Source: Mediterranea sp. (in: CFB group bacteria) (GTDB taxonomy: Bacteria; Bacteroidota; Bacteroidia; Bacteroidales; Bacteroidaceae). From it: a stretch of DNA of 34,671 bases. Numbering within the stretch: the first letter of the stretch is position 1; each line of letters opens with the position of its first letter. Location of the stretch: assembly GCA_031262385.1 (NCBI GenBank), contig JAISHU010000006.1:1-34671 (forward strand), written 5' to 3'. The position numbers were made by a program, and so were the translations under genes. The notes under the pieces are model-generated. The model worked only from the letters and a program-made list of their open reading frames with translations. It did no database searches and was not told the DNA's origin. Shown in pieces: positions 1 through 9,397 of this stretch.

Positions 1-1
1 G

Positions 2-2584
2 ACCTATCCGAGTGTTTTGGGACACAAGGCAGTGGAGTGTATGCCTTACATTATGCAGGCTTTTGTGAAGAAACCGCAAGACGTGGAAAAAGGCTTGGAG
101 TTTGATCGAAGACTCTACATCGCCAGACGCGTGTTTGAACAATCAACCGACGATACCTATGTTGTTTCGCTCTCTAGCAGAACGATTGTTTATAAAGGCA
201 TGTTTTTGGTTCATCAGCTACGCACATTCTACGCGGATTTGCAGGCTAGGGATTATGAATCTGCTTTGGCAGTGGTTCATTCCAGATTTTCCACGAATAC
301 GAATCCGAGTTGGGAGCGCGCGCATCCGAATCGCTTCATCGTACATAACGGCGAAATCAATACGATTCGCGGCAACGAAGACAAGATGCTTGCACGCGAA
401 GAAACGATGGAATCCGAACATCTGGAAGGTCAGCTACATAAAGTGCTGCCCGCGATCAACAAGCAGGGTTCGGACTCTGCGATGCTCGATAATACCTTAG
501 AATTCTTGGTTATGAGCGGGATGGATCTGCCGCTGGCCGTGATGATCACCATCCCGGAGCCTTGGGCAAACAACAAAGCGATGAGCCAGAAAAAGAAAGA
601 CTTCTATCAATACTACGCTGCCATGATGGAGCCGTGGGATGGTCCGGCATCCATTCTCTTTTCGGATGGCGATAGTATCGGTGCCGTGTTAGACCGCAAT
701 GGGCTGCGCCCCTCTCGCTATCTGATCACGCAAGACGATCAGTTGATCTTGGCATCTGAAGTGGGTGTCCTGCCCATCGACCCTACTATGATCAAAGTCA
801 AGGAACGTCTGCGTCCGGGCAAGATGCTCCTAGTCGATCTCAAAAAAGGTGAAGTGGTCGAAGACGATCATATCAAAGAACTCTATTCGTCCAGACAACC
901 TTACGGAGAATGGTTAGATAACAATCTGGTCTTTTTAAAAGATTTGAAAATTCCGAATGTGCGCGTACCGGAATTTACAGCCGAAGAACGTGAGCGCCTG
1001 CAAAAGGCTTTTGGTTATAGCTATGATGAGTTAAAGACCAGCATCCTGCCAATGGCGCAAAATGCAGGAGAAGCGATCGCCGCGATGGGTGTGGACACGC
1101 CGCTGCCGGTGATCAGCAGAACGCATCATCCGCTGTTCCATTATTTCAAACAGCTCTTTGCACAGGTGACAAACCCCCCTATTGACGCGATACGCGAAGA
1201 AATCGTGACTTCCACGACAGTCTACATCGGTACAGAAGGCAATCTACTGGAAGAATCACCCAAGAATTGCAATGTGCTACGGGTAAACAATCCGATCCTG
1301 ACCAATACCGATATTTTAAAAATAAAAAATATGAAGCGCGAAGGCTTCCGCGTAGAAGTTGTACCAATTACTTATTACAAAAATACGAGTCTGGAACGGG
1401 CAATCGACCGACTGTTTGTCGAAGTGGATCGTGCGTACCGAGATGAGGTAAATATCCTCATTCTGTCCGATCGAGGTGTGGACGAGAATCATGTGGCGAT
1501 CCCTTCCCTATTGGCTGTGTCCGCGCTCAATCAGTATCTCGTGCGTACCAAAAAGCGTACCAGAGTCGCATTAATCCTAGAATCCGGCGAACCCAGAGAA
1601 GTTCACCATTTCGCAACCCTCTTAGGTTACGGCGCGTGTGCGATCAATCCTTATCTGGCGCAGGAGAGCATCCGCGAGTTGATTGCTTCTCATATGTTAG
1701 ACAAAGATTATTACGCCGCCGTAGACGACTACAACAGTGCTGTCCTGCACGGGATTATCAAAATCGCGTCCAAGATGGGGATCAGCACCATACAGTCCTA
1801 CCAAGGTTCCCAGATTTTCGAAGCGATCGGGATCGCGGCGGAAGTTATCGAACGATATTTTAAAAATACAGTTTGCCGCGTAGGCGGCATTACACTCAAA
1901 GACATTGAGCAAGATGTGGATCACCTGCATTCCCTCGCTTTTGAGCCGCTTGGTCTGGGGAATGACCTAACATTGGATAGCCCCGGGCATCACAAAATGC
2001 GCAGCGGTGCTGAAGAGCATTTGTACAATCCGGCGACCATTCACCTCTTGCAGCAGTCTACCAAGCGCGGCGATTACGAGATGTTTAAACGCTATACCGC
2101 GATGGTCAACGAGGAAGGCGGCGTTAAGAATCTACGCGGCTTGATGGATTTTTGTTATCCAAAGAAAGGCATCGACATCGATCAGGTCGAAAGTGTCGAA
2201 GAAATCGTGACGCGTTTCAAGACCGGCGCGATGTCTTACGGATCTATTTCCAAAGAAGCGCACGAAACGATGGCGATCGCGATGAATCGTTTGCATGGAA
2301 AGAGCAATTCCGGCGAAGGCGGCGAAGAGGCGGATCGTATGATAGGTGGTGTAGATCGCAACGAACGCTGCTCGGCAATCAAGCAGGTTGCCAGCGGGCG
2401 ATTTGGCGTGACGAGCCAGTATTTGGTGAGTGCCAAAGAATTGCAAATCAAGATGGCGCAGGGTGCGAAGCCCGGAGAAGGCGGGCATTTACCCGGCGGG
2501 AAGGTGTATCCTTGGATTGCCAAAACGAGACATTCCACCCCCGGCGTGTCGCTTATCTCGCCGCCGCCGCATCATGATATATAG
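2..2584 (+). CDS. gltB: Glutamate synthase large subunit, N-terminal and central part (5' truncated by window edge, ends at in-frame TAG)
   Basis: ORF open from the window edge (TYPSVLGHKAVECMPYIMQAF...). Contains glutamine amidotransferase and FMN-binding motifs (HSRFSTNTNPSWERAHPNRFIVHNGEINTIRGN, MEPWDGPASILFSDG, LDRNGLRPSRY, SGEGGEE, GAKPGEGGHLPG, ISPPPHHDI). Stops at TAG 2582-2584 inside the conserved HHDIYSIEDL motif. Confidence 0.9.
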   Translation, partial: TYPSVLGHKAVECMPYIMQAFVKKPQDVEKGLEFDRRLYIARRVFEQSTDDTYVVSLSSRTIVYKGMFLVHQLRTFYADLQARDYESALAVVHSRFSTNTNPSWERAHPNRFIVHNGEINTIRGNEDKMLAREETMESEHLEGQLHKVLPAINKQGSDSAMLDNTLEFLVMSGMDLPLAVMITIPEPWANNKAMSQKKKDFYQYYAAMMEPWDGPASILFSDGDSIGAVLDRNGLRPSRYLITQDDQLILASEVGVLPIDPTMIKVKERLRPGKMLLVDLKKGEVVEDDHIKELYSSRQPYGEWLDNNLVFLKDLKIPNVRVPEFTAEERERLQKAFGYSYDELKTSILPMAQNAGEAIAAMGVDTPLPVISRTHHPLFHYFKQLFAQVTNPPIDAIREEIVTSTTVYIGTEGNLLEESPKNCNVLRVNNPILTNTDILKIKNMKREGFRVEVVPITYYKNTSLERAIDRLFVEVDRAYRDEVNILILSDRGVDENHVAIPSLLAVSALNQYLVRTKKRTRVALILESGEPREVHHFATLLGYGACAINPYLAQESIRELIASHMLDKDYYAAVDDYNSAVLHGIIKIASKMGISTIQSYQGSQIFEAIGIAAEVIERYFKNTVCRVGGITLKDIEQDVDHLHSLAFEPLGLGNDLTLDSPGHHKMRSGAEEHLYNPATIHLLQQSTKRGDYEMFKRYTAMVNEEGGVKNLRGLMDFCYPKKGIDIDQVESVEEIVTRFKTGAMSYGSISKEAHETMAIAMNRLHGKSNSGEGGEEADRMIGGVDRNERCSAIKQVASGRFGVTSQYLVSAKELQIKMAQGAKPGEGGHLPGGKVYPWIAKTRHSTPGVSLISPPPHHDI

Positions 2585-2596
2585 TCCATTGAAGAC

Positions 2597-4117
2597 TTGG
2601 CTCAATTAATCTTCGACTTGAAAAACGTCAACCCCAAAGCTAAGATTAGTGTGAAGTTGGTGGCTGAAAGCGGCGTGGGTACCATTGCTGCCGGTGTAGC
2701 CAAAGCAAAAGCCGACCTCATCACCATTAGCGGTGCCGAAGGGGGTACGGGTGCATCACCCGCATCCAGCATCCGCTATGCCGGTATCTCGCCCGAACTG
2801 GGATTGAGCGAAACTCAGCAGACACTGGTGCTGAACGGTTTGCGCGGACAAGTGGTGCTACAAGTGGACGGACAACTTAAGAGCGGACGCGACGTGGTGT
2901 TAATGGCGATGCTCGGTGCCGAAGAGTTTGGTTTTGCCACCTCGGCACTTATCGTACTGGGCTGCGTGATGATGCGCAAGTGTCACCAAAACACCTGTCC
3001 GGTGGGAGTCGCCACACAGAACGAAGAGTTACGCAAACGCTTCCACGGACGTGCCGAATACTTGGTGAACTTCTTTACGTTCCTTGCACAAGAGGTACGC
3101 GAATGGCTTGCCGAAATTGGCGTGGAGAAATTGGACGACATCATCGGACGTACCGATTTAATCGTCCGTAAACCGTCCGACGGTATAAAGAAGCACGACC
3201 TGTTAGCGTTCGACAAAATGCTGGCACGTGTGAACAACGATGCAGCCATTCGCCACGTCATCGACCAACAACATGGCATTGAAGAGGTGAAAGACCGTGA
3301 AATTCTGCGTGCTGCCGCCGATGCGGTGAAAAGTCAGAAAGAGGTGTCACTGGAATATGCCATTGCCAACACCGACCGCGCTGTAGGAGCGATGCTGTCG
3401 GGCACTATTGCACAGAAATACGGTGCCACCGGTTTGCCGTCGGATACACTCAATATTAAATTTAAAGGCTCGGCAGGACAGTCGTTCGGTGCATTCCTCG
3501 TACCGGGTGTCAGCTTCAAACTCGAAGGTGAAGCCAACGACTACTTAGGCAAAGGATTGTCGGGAGGACGCATTGCGGTGTTACCACCGGTGCGCAGCAA
3601 CTTCGAAGCCGAAAAGAATACCATTGCCGGCAACACCTTATTATATGGTGCAACCAGCGGCGAAGTTTACATCAACGGACGCGTGGGCGAACGTTTTGCC
3701 GTGCGCAATTCGGGCGCCATTGCCGTGGTGGAAGGTGTGGGCGATCACTGCTGCGAATACATGACGGGTGGACGTGTGGCGGTACTGGGACCCACAGGAC
3801 GCAACTTTGCCGCCGGTATGTCGGGCGGTGTGGCTTATGTGTGGAACCGCGAGGGTAACTTCGACTACTTCTGCAACATGGAAATGGTGGAACTGTCGCT
3901 CATTGAAGAGGCATCCTATCGTAAAGAGTTGCACGAACTGATTCGTCAGCACTACCTTTACACCGGTTCTAAGCTGGCACGCACCATGCTCGACGACTGG
4001 AACCGCTATGTGGACGAATTCATCCAAATAGTCCCCATTGAATACAAAAAGGTCTTGCAGGAAGAGCAGATGCAAAAGTTGCAACAGAAGATTGCCGATA
4101 TGCAAAGAGATTATTGA
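2597..4117 (+). CDS. gltB: Glutamate synthase large subunit, C-terminal part (same frame as the upstream ORF, after TAG)
   Basis: Frame continues directly after TAG: SIEDLAQLIFDLKNVNPKAKISVKLVAESGVGTIAAGVAKAKADLITISGAEGGTGASP, then CHQNTCPVGVATQ and the GXGXG-type C-terminal domain. The TTG start at 2597 is only the ORF caller's choice. Confidence 0.9.
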   Translation: MAQLIFDLKNVNPKAKISVKLVAESGVGTIAAGVAKAKADLITISGAEGGTGASPASSIRYAGISPELGLSETQQTLVLNGLRGQVVLQVDGQLKSGRDVVLMAMLGAEEFGFATSALIVLGCVMMRKCHQNTCPVGVATQNEELRKRFHGRAEYLVNFFTFLAQEVREWLAEIGVEKLDDIIGRTDLIVRKPSDGIKKHDLLAFDKMLARVNNDAAIRHVIDQQHGIEEVKDREILRAAADAVKSQKEVSLEYAIANTDRAVGAMLSGTIAQKYGATGLPSDTLNIKFKGSAGQSFGAFLVPGVSFKLEGEANDYLGKGLSGGRIAVLPPVRSNFEAEKNTIAGNTLLYGATSGEVYINGRVGERFAVRNSGAIAVVEGVGDHCCEYMTGGRVAVLGPTGRNFAAGMSGGVAYVWNREGNFDYFCNMEMVELSLIEEASYRKELHELIRQHYLYTGSKLARTMLDDWNRYVDEFIQIVPIEYKKVLQEEQMQKLQQKIADMQRDY

Positions 4118-4239
4118 GTTTGAGTTTATAAGTTTTTGAGTTTTGAGTTAATCAGTTTACCAACAACCAACTCAAAAGCTCAAACTCATCAACTCAACCT
4201 CATCAACTTAAGAAGTTAAAAACTTAAAAACTTAAACAA
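4118..4239. repeat. AT-rich imperfect inverted/direct repeat spacer between gltB and gltD (GAGTTT.../AAACTTAAAAACTTAAA)
   Basis: gagtttgagtttataagtttttgagttttgagtt followed by aactcaaaagctcaaactc...gttaaaaacttaaaaacttaaac. A related spacer lies at 5605-5644. Confidence 0.6.
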
Positions 4240-5577
4240 ATGGGAGATCCTAAAGCATTCTTACATATTGCCCGCGAGGAAGCGGGCGACCGTCCGGTAC
4301 TGGAACGCATCACCGATTTCAGTCCGGTAGAACAAACCTTGAACACGCACGACCGCATGTTGCAAGCTTCGCGTTGCATGGATTGTGGGGTGCCCTTCTG
4401 TCATTGGGCGTGCCCGCTGGGCAACAAATGTCCCGAATTTCAAGATGCGCTTTACAAAGGAAAGTGGCGCGAAGCCTATCAGTCGCTAACAGAAACCAAC
4501 GACTTCCCCGAGTTTACGGGACGTATCTGTCCGGCGTTGTGCGAGAAATCGTGTGTGCTGAAACTCTCGGCGGATTCGCCCGTAACCATTCGCGAAAACG
4601 AAGCCGCCATTACCGAAGCCGCTTTCCGCGAAGGATATATTGCTGCACGCACCTATCCGCGCAACGGCAAAAAGGTTGCCGTGATAGGCGCCGGACCTGC
4701 CGGATTGTCGGTGGCGGTACGCCTGAACACACTGGGTTACGAGGTGACGCTCTTCGACAGCAAGCCTCATCCCGGCGGACTGTTACGCTACGGCATACCC
4801 AACTTCAAGCTGGATAAAGCCGTCATCGACCGCCGCATGGCAGTGTTGAAAGCCGAAGGTATCAAGTTTGAAATGAATACCTGTGTGGACGTGCAAAAAC
4901 TGCCCAAAGGTTTTGATGCTTATTGCATCTGTACCGGTACGCCTACCGCCCGCGACCTCAACATTCCCGGTCGTGAGCTGAAGGGTATCTTCTTGGCACT
5001 CGACATGTTGGAACAGCAAAACCGCATACTCGACGGCGAAACCTTTACCAAAGACAAACTTGTCAATGCCAAAGGTAAACGCGTACTTGTGATTGGCGGC
5101 GGCGATACCGGCAGCGACTGCATCGGTACCAGCATTCGTCACGGAGCCAAAAGCGTGACACAAATAGAGATTATGCCCATGCCGCCCGAAGGATATAATC
5201 CCGCTACCCCTTGGCCTCAATGGCCTATGGTGTTGAAAACCACCAGCAGCCACGAAGAGGGTTGCACCCGCCGCTGGTCGCTGTCGTCCAACAAGTTCAT
5301 CGGCAAAGAGGGCAAAGTCACCGGCGTGGAAGTAGAAGAGGTAGAATGGGTTACTCCCGATGACGGCGGACGCCCCGTGATGAAACCCACCGGCAAGAAA
5401 GAAGTGATTGAAGCCGACATGGTGTTGCTCGCCATGGGATTCCTCAAACCCGAACAGCCGCAGTTTCCCGCCAATGTATTTGTTACAGGTGATGCACAGC
5501 GTGGAGCCAGTTTGGTAGTATGGGCACTCGCCGACGGACGAAAAACGGCACGGGCTATCGACGAATATTTAAAGTAA
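4240..5577 (+). CDS. gltD: Glutamate synthase small subunit
   Basis: CMDCGVPFCHWACPLGNKCPEFQ Fe-S motif; VIGAGPAGLSVAVRL and VLVIGGGDTGSDCIGTS nucleotide-binding motifs; downstream of gltB. Confidence 0.95.
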   Translation: MGDPKAFLHIAREEAGDRPVLERITDFSPVEQTLNTHDRMLQASRCMDCGVPFCHWACPLGNKCPEFQDALYKGKWREAYQSLTETNDFPEFTGRICPALCEKSCVLKLSADSPVTIRENEAAITEAAFREGYIAARTYPRNGKKVAVIGAGPAGLSVAVRLNTLGYEVTLFDSKPHPGGLLRYGIPNFKLDKAVIDRRMAVLKAEGIKFEMNTCVDVQKLPKGFDAYCICTGTPTARDLNIPGRELKGIFLALDMLEQQNRILDGETFTKDKLVNAKGKRVLVIGGGDTGSDCIGTSIRHGAKSVTQIEIMPMPPEGYNPATPWPQWPMVLKTTSSHEEGCTRRWSLSSNKFIGKEGKVTGVEVEEVEWVTPDDGGRPVMKPTGKKEVIEADMVLLAMGFLKPEQPQFPANVFVTGDAQRGASLVVWALADGRKTARAIDEYLK

Positions 5578-5604
5578 GAGGTTGGCAAGTACCCCCACCC
5601 CGAG

Positions 5605-5644
5605 CTTAAAAACTTAAAAACTCAAAACCTAAAAACTCAAACTT
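5605..5644. repeat. Short copy of the AAAAACTTAAAAACTCAAA spacer repeat between gltD and asnB
   Basis: gagcttaaaaacttaaaaactcaaaacctaaaaactcaaactt, similar to the 3' part of 4118-4239. Confidence 0.5.
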
Positions 5645-7303
5645 ATGTGTGGTATCGTAGGTATCTTCAAAATACAATCTCAATCGGAAGAACTCCGTAA
5701 GAAAGCGCTCAAAATGGCGCGCCGACTTCGTCACCGCGGACCGGACTGGAGTGGTATATATGTTAGTAAAACCGCTATCTTGGCGCACGAACGTCTCTCC
5801 ATTGTCGACCCGCAATCGGGCGGACAGCCCCTCTATTCACCCGACGGCAAGCAAGCCTTGGCGGTAAACGGCGAGATTTATAATCATCGCGACATACGTG
5901 CCGGCTATGCCGGTCGTTACGATTTCCAAACCGGCAGCGACTGCGAAGTAATCCTCGCACTCTACCGCGAGAAGGGACTTGGTTTGCTGGAAGAGATCAA
6001 CGGCATCTTTGCCTTTGCGCTCTACGACGAAGAGACGGACGACTTCCTCATCGCCCGCGACCCCATAGGCGTTATACCTTTATATATAGGTCGCGATGCC
6101 GATGGCAAAATCTATTGTGCCAGCGAGCTGAAAGCCCTCGAAGGATATTGCGACGAATACGAACCGTTCTTATCCGGACACTACTATTTGGGTAGCGAAG
6201 GTAAAATGAAACGTTGGTACAAACGTCCGTGGATGAATAGTATGCCTGCCGACAATGGTAACCAATTAAAGCCCGCTCTCGAAGCCGCCGTACACCGCCA
6301 GCTTATGAGCGACGTGCCCTACGGTGTGTTGTTGTCGGGCGGACTGGATAGCTCGGTCATCTCTGCCATTGCCAAGAAGTATGCCGCCAAGCGTGTAGAA
6401 ACCGACGGACAAGCCGACGCATGGTGGCCGCAACTCCACTCGTTTGCCATTGGTCTGAAAGGTGCTCCCGACCTTTCCAAAGCACGCGAAGTAGCCGATT
6501 ACATCGGTACGGTGCATCACGAAATCAACTACACTGTGCAAGAGGGACTTGACGCGTTGCGCGATGTTATTTATTTCATCGAAACCTACGATGTGACCAC
6601 CGTGCGTGCCTCTACGCCGATGTATTTGCTGGCGCGCGTTATCAAGTCGATGGGCATCAAGATGGTACTCAGCGGCGAAGGTGCCGACGAGGTGTTCGGC
6701 GGTTACCTCTACTTTCACAAGGCACCCACACCCGAAGCTTTCCACGAAGAGACCGTGCGCAAACTCTCCAAACTCTACATGTACGACTGTCTGCGTGCCA
6801 ACAAAAGTCTGGCTGCATGGGGTGTAGAGGGACGTGTACCTTTCCTCGACAAAGAGTTCTTGGATGTAGCCATGAATATAGACCCTGCTCTGAAAATGTG
6901 TCCGGGCAAAACCATTGAGAAGCGCATTGTACGCGAAGCCTTTGCCGACATGCTTCCCGAAAGTGTGGCGTGGCGACAGAAAGAACAGTTTTCCGACGGT
7001 GTGGGCTACAACTGGATTGATACCCTGAAAGCCGTCACCGCAGCAGCCGTGAGCGACGAGCAAATGGATAACGCTGCCGAACGTTTTCCCGTCAATACCC
7101 CGCAAAATAAAGAAGAGTATTACTATCGCACCATTTTCGAAGAACATTTCCCAAGCGAAAGTGCCGCCCGCAGCGTACCCAGCGTACCCAGCGTGGCATG
7201 TTCCACCGCCGAAGCTTTGGCATGGGATGCCGCCTTCCAAGGAAAGAACGACCCCAGCGGACGTGCCGTGGCGGGTGTGCACGAAGAGGCGTATAAAGAG
7301 TAA
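5645..7303 (+). CDS. asnB: Asparagine synthase B (glutamine-hydrolysing)
   Basis: MCGIVGIF N-terminus with Cys2 nucleophile, RHRGPDWSG, VNGEIYNH, LLSGGLDSSVISAIA PP-loop, SGEGADEVFGGY. Confidence 0.95.
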   Translation: MCGIVGIFKIQSQSEELRKKALKMARRLRHRGPDWSGIYVSKTAILAHERLSIVDPQSGGQPLYSPDGKQALAVNGEIYNHRDIRAGYAGRYDFQTGSDCEVILALYREKGLGLLEEINGIFAFALYDEETDDFLIARDPIGVIPLYIGRDADGKIYCASELKALEGYCDEYEPFLSGHYYLGSEGKMKRWYKRPWMNSMPADNGNQLKPALEAAVHRQLMSDVPYGVLLSGGLDSSVISAIAKKYAAKRVETDGQADAWWPQLHSFAIGLKGAPDLSKAREVADYIGTVHHEINYTVQEGLDALRDVIYFIETYDVTTVRASTPMYLLARVIKSMGIKMVLSGEGADEVFGGYLYFHKAPTPEAFHEETVRKLSKLYMYDCLRANKSLAAWGVEGRVPFLDKEFLDVAMNIDPALKMCPGKTIEKRIVREAFADMLPESVAWRQKEQFSDGVGYNWIDTLKAVTAAAVSDEQMDNAAERFPVNTPQNKEEYYYRTIFEEHFPSESAARSVPSVPSVACSTAEALAWDAAFQGKNDPSGRAVAGVHEEAYKE

Positions 7304-7313
7304 TAAAAAGACG

Positions 7314-7346
7314 ATTCCATATTTTACGTTACGTAAAATATGGAAT
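7314..7346. terminator. 33-bp perfect palindrome between convergent genes (possible bidirectional terminator or protein site)
   Basis: attccatattttacgt-t-acgtaaaatatggaat; 16-bp arms around a single central base, between the asnB (+) and radical SAM (-) 3' ends. Confidence 0.55.
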
Positions 7347-7371
7347 CAATGAGATATAAGAAACCCTTTCC

Positions 7372-8268
7372 CTACATTCGCAATTTCATACCAGCCATTA
7401 TGGTATCGGGGCGCAAGGTAAACACGCTGTGCATTTCGCCTGCCATGCCAAAGCCGCATTGGTCGCAAACGCCGGCGATGCTTCCCGGGCACTCGGGCAG
7501 ACGAGTGCCGTCCGCCATGATGAAGTTGGATACCCAGCACTGCTTGCTGAACTTATTGTGCTTCATCAGCTTCAACCCCGATATGGAGTTGATAATGGGG
7601 TAACCGGCACGCTTCATCTCAATGATTTCGTCAATCACTTTGATGCGTTTGTCCCACTCCAGAAACAGGTATTCCGTACCCTCGTAGGGAGTATGGAAGT
7701 TGAGAGAAATGGCACGAATGGCGGGATTGTTTTTGGCATATTCAATGGTGTCGCGCACGTTGGTATAGTTTTTAGCATTGATCACCATATTAAAACTTAC
7801 ATCCGGATGTCCGCATTCCGCCACGTTCTTTTCTAACCGAGCAAAGGTTCCTTCGCCGCGGATGTATTCGTGAAATTCGCCTATACCGTCGAGGCTGACC
7901 CATATCGAGTCGGCTTCGCAATCGGCAAAAGGCATCTGCGCGTTAGTGGTGACGGTGGTCGAGAAGAAGCCTATCTCTTTGGCGATGTGTATCAAGTGGT
8001 TGATATTGTGTTCGCCGTCGCGCCATAACATTGGTTCGCCCCCTTCAAAGTCCACAAAGCGCGAACCTTGCGCGTAGCTGTATTTCAGTTCTTCGATAAT
8101 CTGCTCAGTCGTTTTTATATTTGGATTGGCAAGATTGTAAACATTGCAATGCTTGCAGGTGAGGTTGCACTTATCAGAGATAAACAGCACGGTTTGCAGC
8201 GGGCGACGGCTACCGAAGAAGCGGGCGCGTGCAAACCACCACGGGAGATAAAACAATTGTTTAGCCAT
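7372..8268 (-). CDS. Radical SAM protein
   Basis: CNLTCKHC motif, FEGGEPMLW, SLDGIGEFHEYIRG; Cys-rich C-terminus (CWVSN..PECPGSIAGVCDQCGFG). Confidence 0.9.
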   Translation of the reverse strand: MAKQLFYLPWWFARARFFGSRRPLQTVLFISDKCNLTCKHCNVYNLANPNIKTTEQIIEELKYSYAQGSRFVDFEGGEPMLWRDGEHNINHLIHIAKEIGFFSTTVTTNAQMPFADCEADSIWVSLDGIGEFHEYIRGEGTFARLEKNVAECGHPDVSFNMVINAKNYTNVRDTIEYAKNNPAIRAISLNFHTPYEGTEYLFLEWDKRIKVIDEIIEMKRAGYPIINSISGLKLMKHNKFSKQCWVSNFIMADGTRLPECPGSIAGVCDQCGFGMAGEMHSVFTLRPDTIMAGMKLRM

Positions 8269-9283
8269 GATTGATTATATTTATATAAGTATAAGGTAGA
8301 AACGATAATATCACAATAATGAAACAGAAGAGCGATAGCAGGTTACGGCTAAGCATCCAGCGTATCATAAACCAGTCGACACCCGCCTGCTTGATGAGTG
8401 CCCAGTTTTCCATCGGTCCCATCCAAAAGCGCGGGGTGAGGTCTTCGTTCTTCACATTCCGCGTAAAAAGCACCAATTTATAAAACAGGGCTATTGCTAT
8501 GGGCAGCGTGACGAACACCGCCAGATAAGTCAGCGACAACACATCATAGAGGATGCCGATCGTCACTATAATATAAGGTAAGAACGTCAGCAGTGCCGAC
8601 ACCACCAACATCTTTTGTTTATTGTCCAGCAGCACGGCGAGCGTCATCTTTCCGATGCCTTTGTCGGGTTCGTAGTCCATAATGGCATGGGTGTAAACAA
8701 TGTTGGCAACCAACATACCCACCGGCACCGAAACCCACAACACCGTAGTGTCGATATATCCGCAGGCGGCATAATAAACGCCGCTCATAAGTAGCGGACC
8801 AAACATCACTCCGATAAGAAGTTCGCCCATGCCGTAGTAGCTGAAGCGGAAGGGATAGCCCGAATAGAATACACCCAGAAATCCTCCTATGAGCACAAAC
8901 CAAAAGATGCCGGTACCTTGGAAGTAGGCTATCACAAGACCCAATGCAATGGCGAGTCCGCAAAATACACATGCCGCCTTTAAGAATTGTCCGGCAGTGG
9001 CTTCGCCCGAAAGAATCTGTTGGCATTTTCCCAATCGTGCCCGAAAACCGGCACTTGCCAGCTCTTCGCGGATGCCTACGCCTTTCTTTTTATAATCGAA
9101 ATAGTCATCGAACAGATTCATGCCCAAATGGGCTAAAGCAACCCCTATAACAGCCATCAGAGCCAAGGGAAAAGAGAACGTATCGGCTTTTGTAGCCATG
9201 CACAAAGCCAATATGGCAGGTAACACACTTTGCGGTAATGCCGTCTTGCGAGCGGCGTTCAACCAAAAAATTATCGTACGCAT
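8261..9283 (-). CDS. UbiA-family prenyltransferase (MenA/UbiA-like)
   Basis: NLFDDYFDYKKKG (NxxxDxxxD) and a second DYEPDKGIGK motif, multiple TM segments. Start taken at MRTIIFWLNAARKTALPQSVLPA (9283), because the longer ORF to 9571 runs antisense through a tRNA. Overlaps the next gene by 8 bp. Confidence 0.85.
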   Translation of the reverse strand: MRTIIFWLNAARKTALPQSVLPAILALCMATKADTFSFPLALMAVIGVALAHLGMNLFDDYFDYKKKGVGIREELASAGFRARLGKCQQILSGEATAGQFLKAACVFCGLAIALGLVIAYFQGTGIFWFVLIGGFLGVFYSGYPFRFSYYGMGELLIGVMFGPLLMSGVYYAACGYIDTTVLWVSVPVGMLVANIVYTHAIMDYEPDKGIGKMTLAVLLDNKQKMLVVSALLTFLPYIIVTIGILYDVLSLTYLAVFVTLPIAIALFYKLVLFTRNVKNEDLTPRFWMGPMENWALIKQAGVDWFMIRWMLSRNLLSLFCFIIVILSFLPYTYINIINHG

Positions 9284-9338
9284 TGCATTGACAATTAAGT
9301 TCTGAGCCGCGAAGGTACGAAAAATGTTGTAAAAAGGC

Positions 9339-9369
9339 TTGCACAGTATAAAAGATTGCAATACCTTTG
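9339..9369 (+). promoter_or_regulatory. Bacteroidales-type promoter for tRNA-Ser
   Basis: TTG (9339-9341), 20-nt gap, TACCTTTG (9362-9369), matching the TTG/TAnnTTTG consensus. Confidence 0.6.
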
Positions 9370-9376
9370 CACCGCA

Positions 9377-9395
9377 CTTAAGGAAGCGCCTTAAG
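9377..9395 (+). other. Short hairpin in the tRNA 5' leader
   Basis: CTTAAGG-AAGCG-CCTTAAG, ends 2 nt before the tRNA 5' end. Confidence 0.5.
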
Positions 9396-9397
9396 AG

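Noticed and set aside
2582-2584. Amber codon as pyrrolysine or other recoding
   Set aside because: Position is a conserved Tyr in GltB, no recoding context is expected here, and the stop coincides with a compositional junction; assembly artefact or mutation is simpler.
7168-7198. 9-bp tandem repeat in asnB (cccagcgtacccagcgtacccagcgtgg)
   Set aside because: Encodes the short PSVPSV stretch near the asnB C-terminus, in frame; minor coding repeat only.
6266-7282. 338-aa antisense ORF within asnB
   Set aside because: Fully opposite a well-supported asnB; no family motifs.
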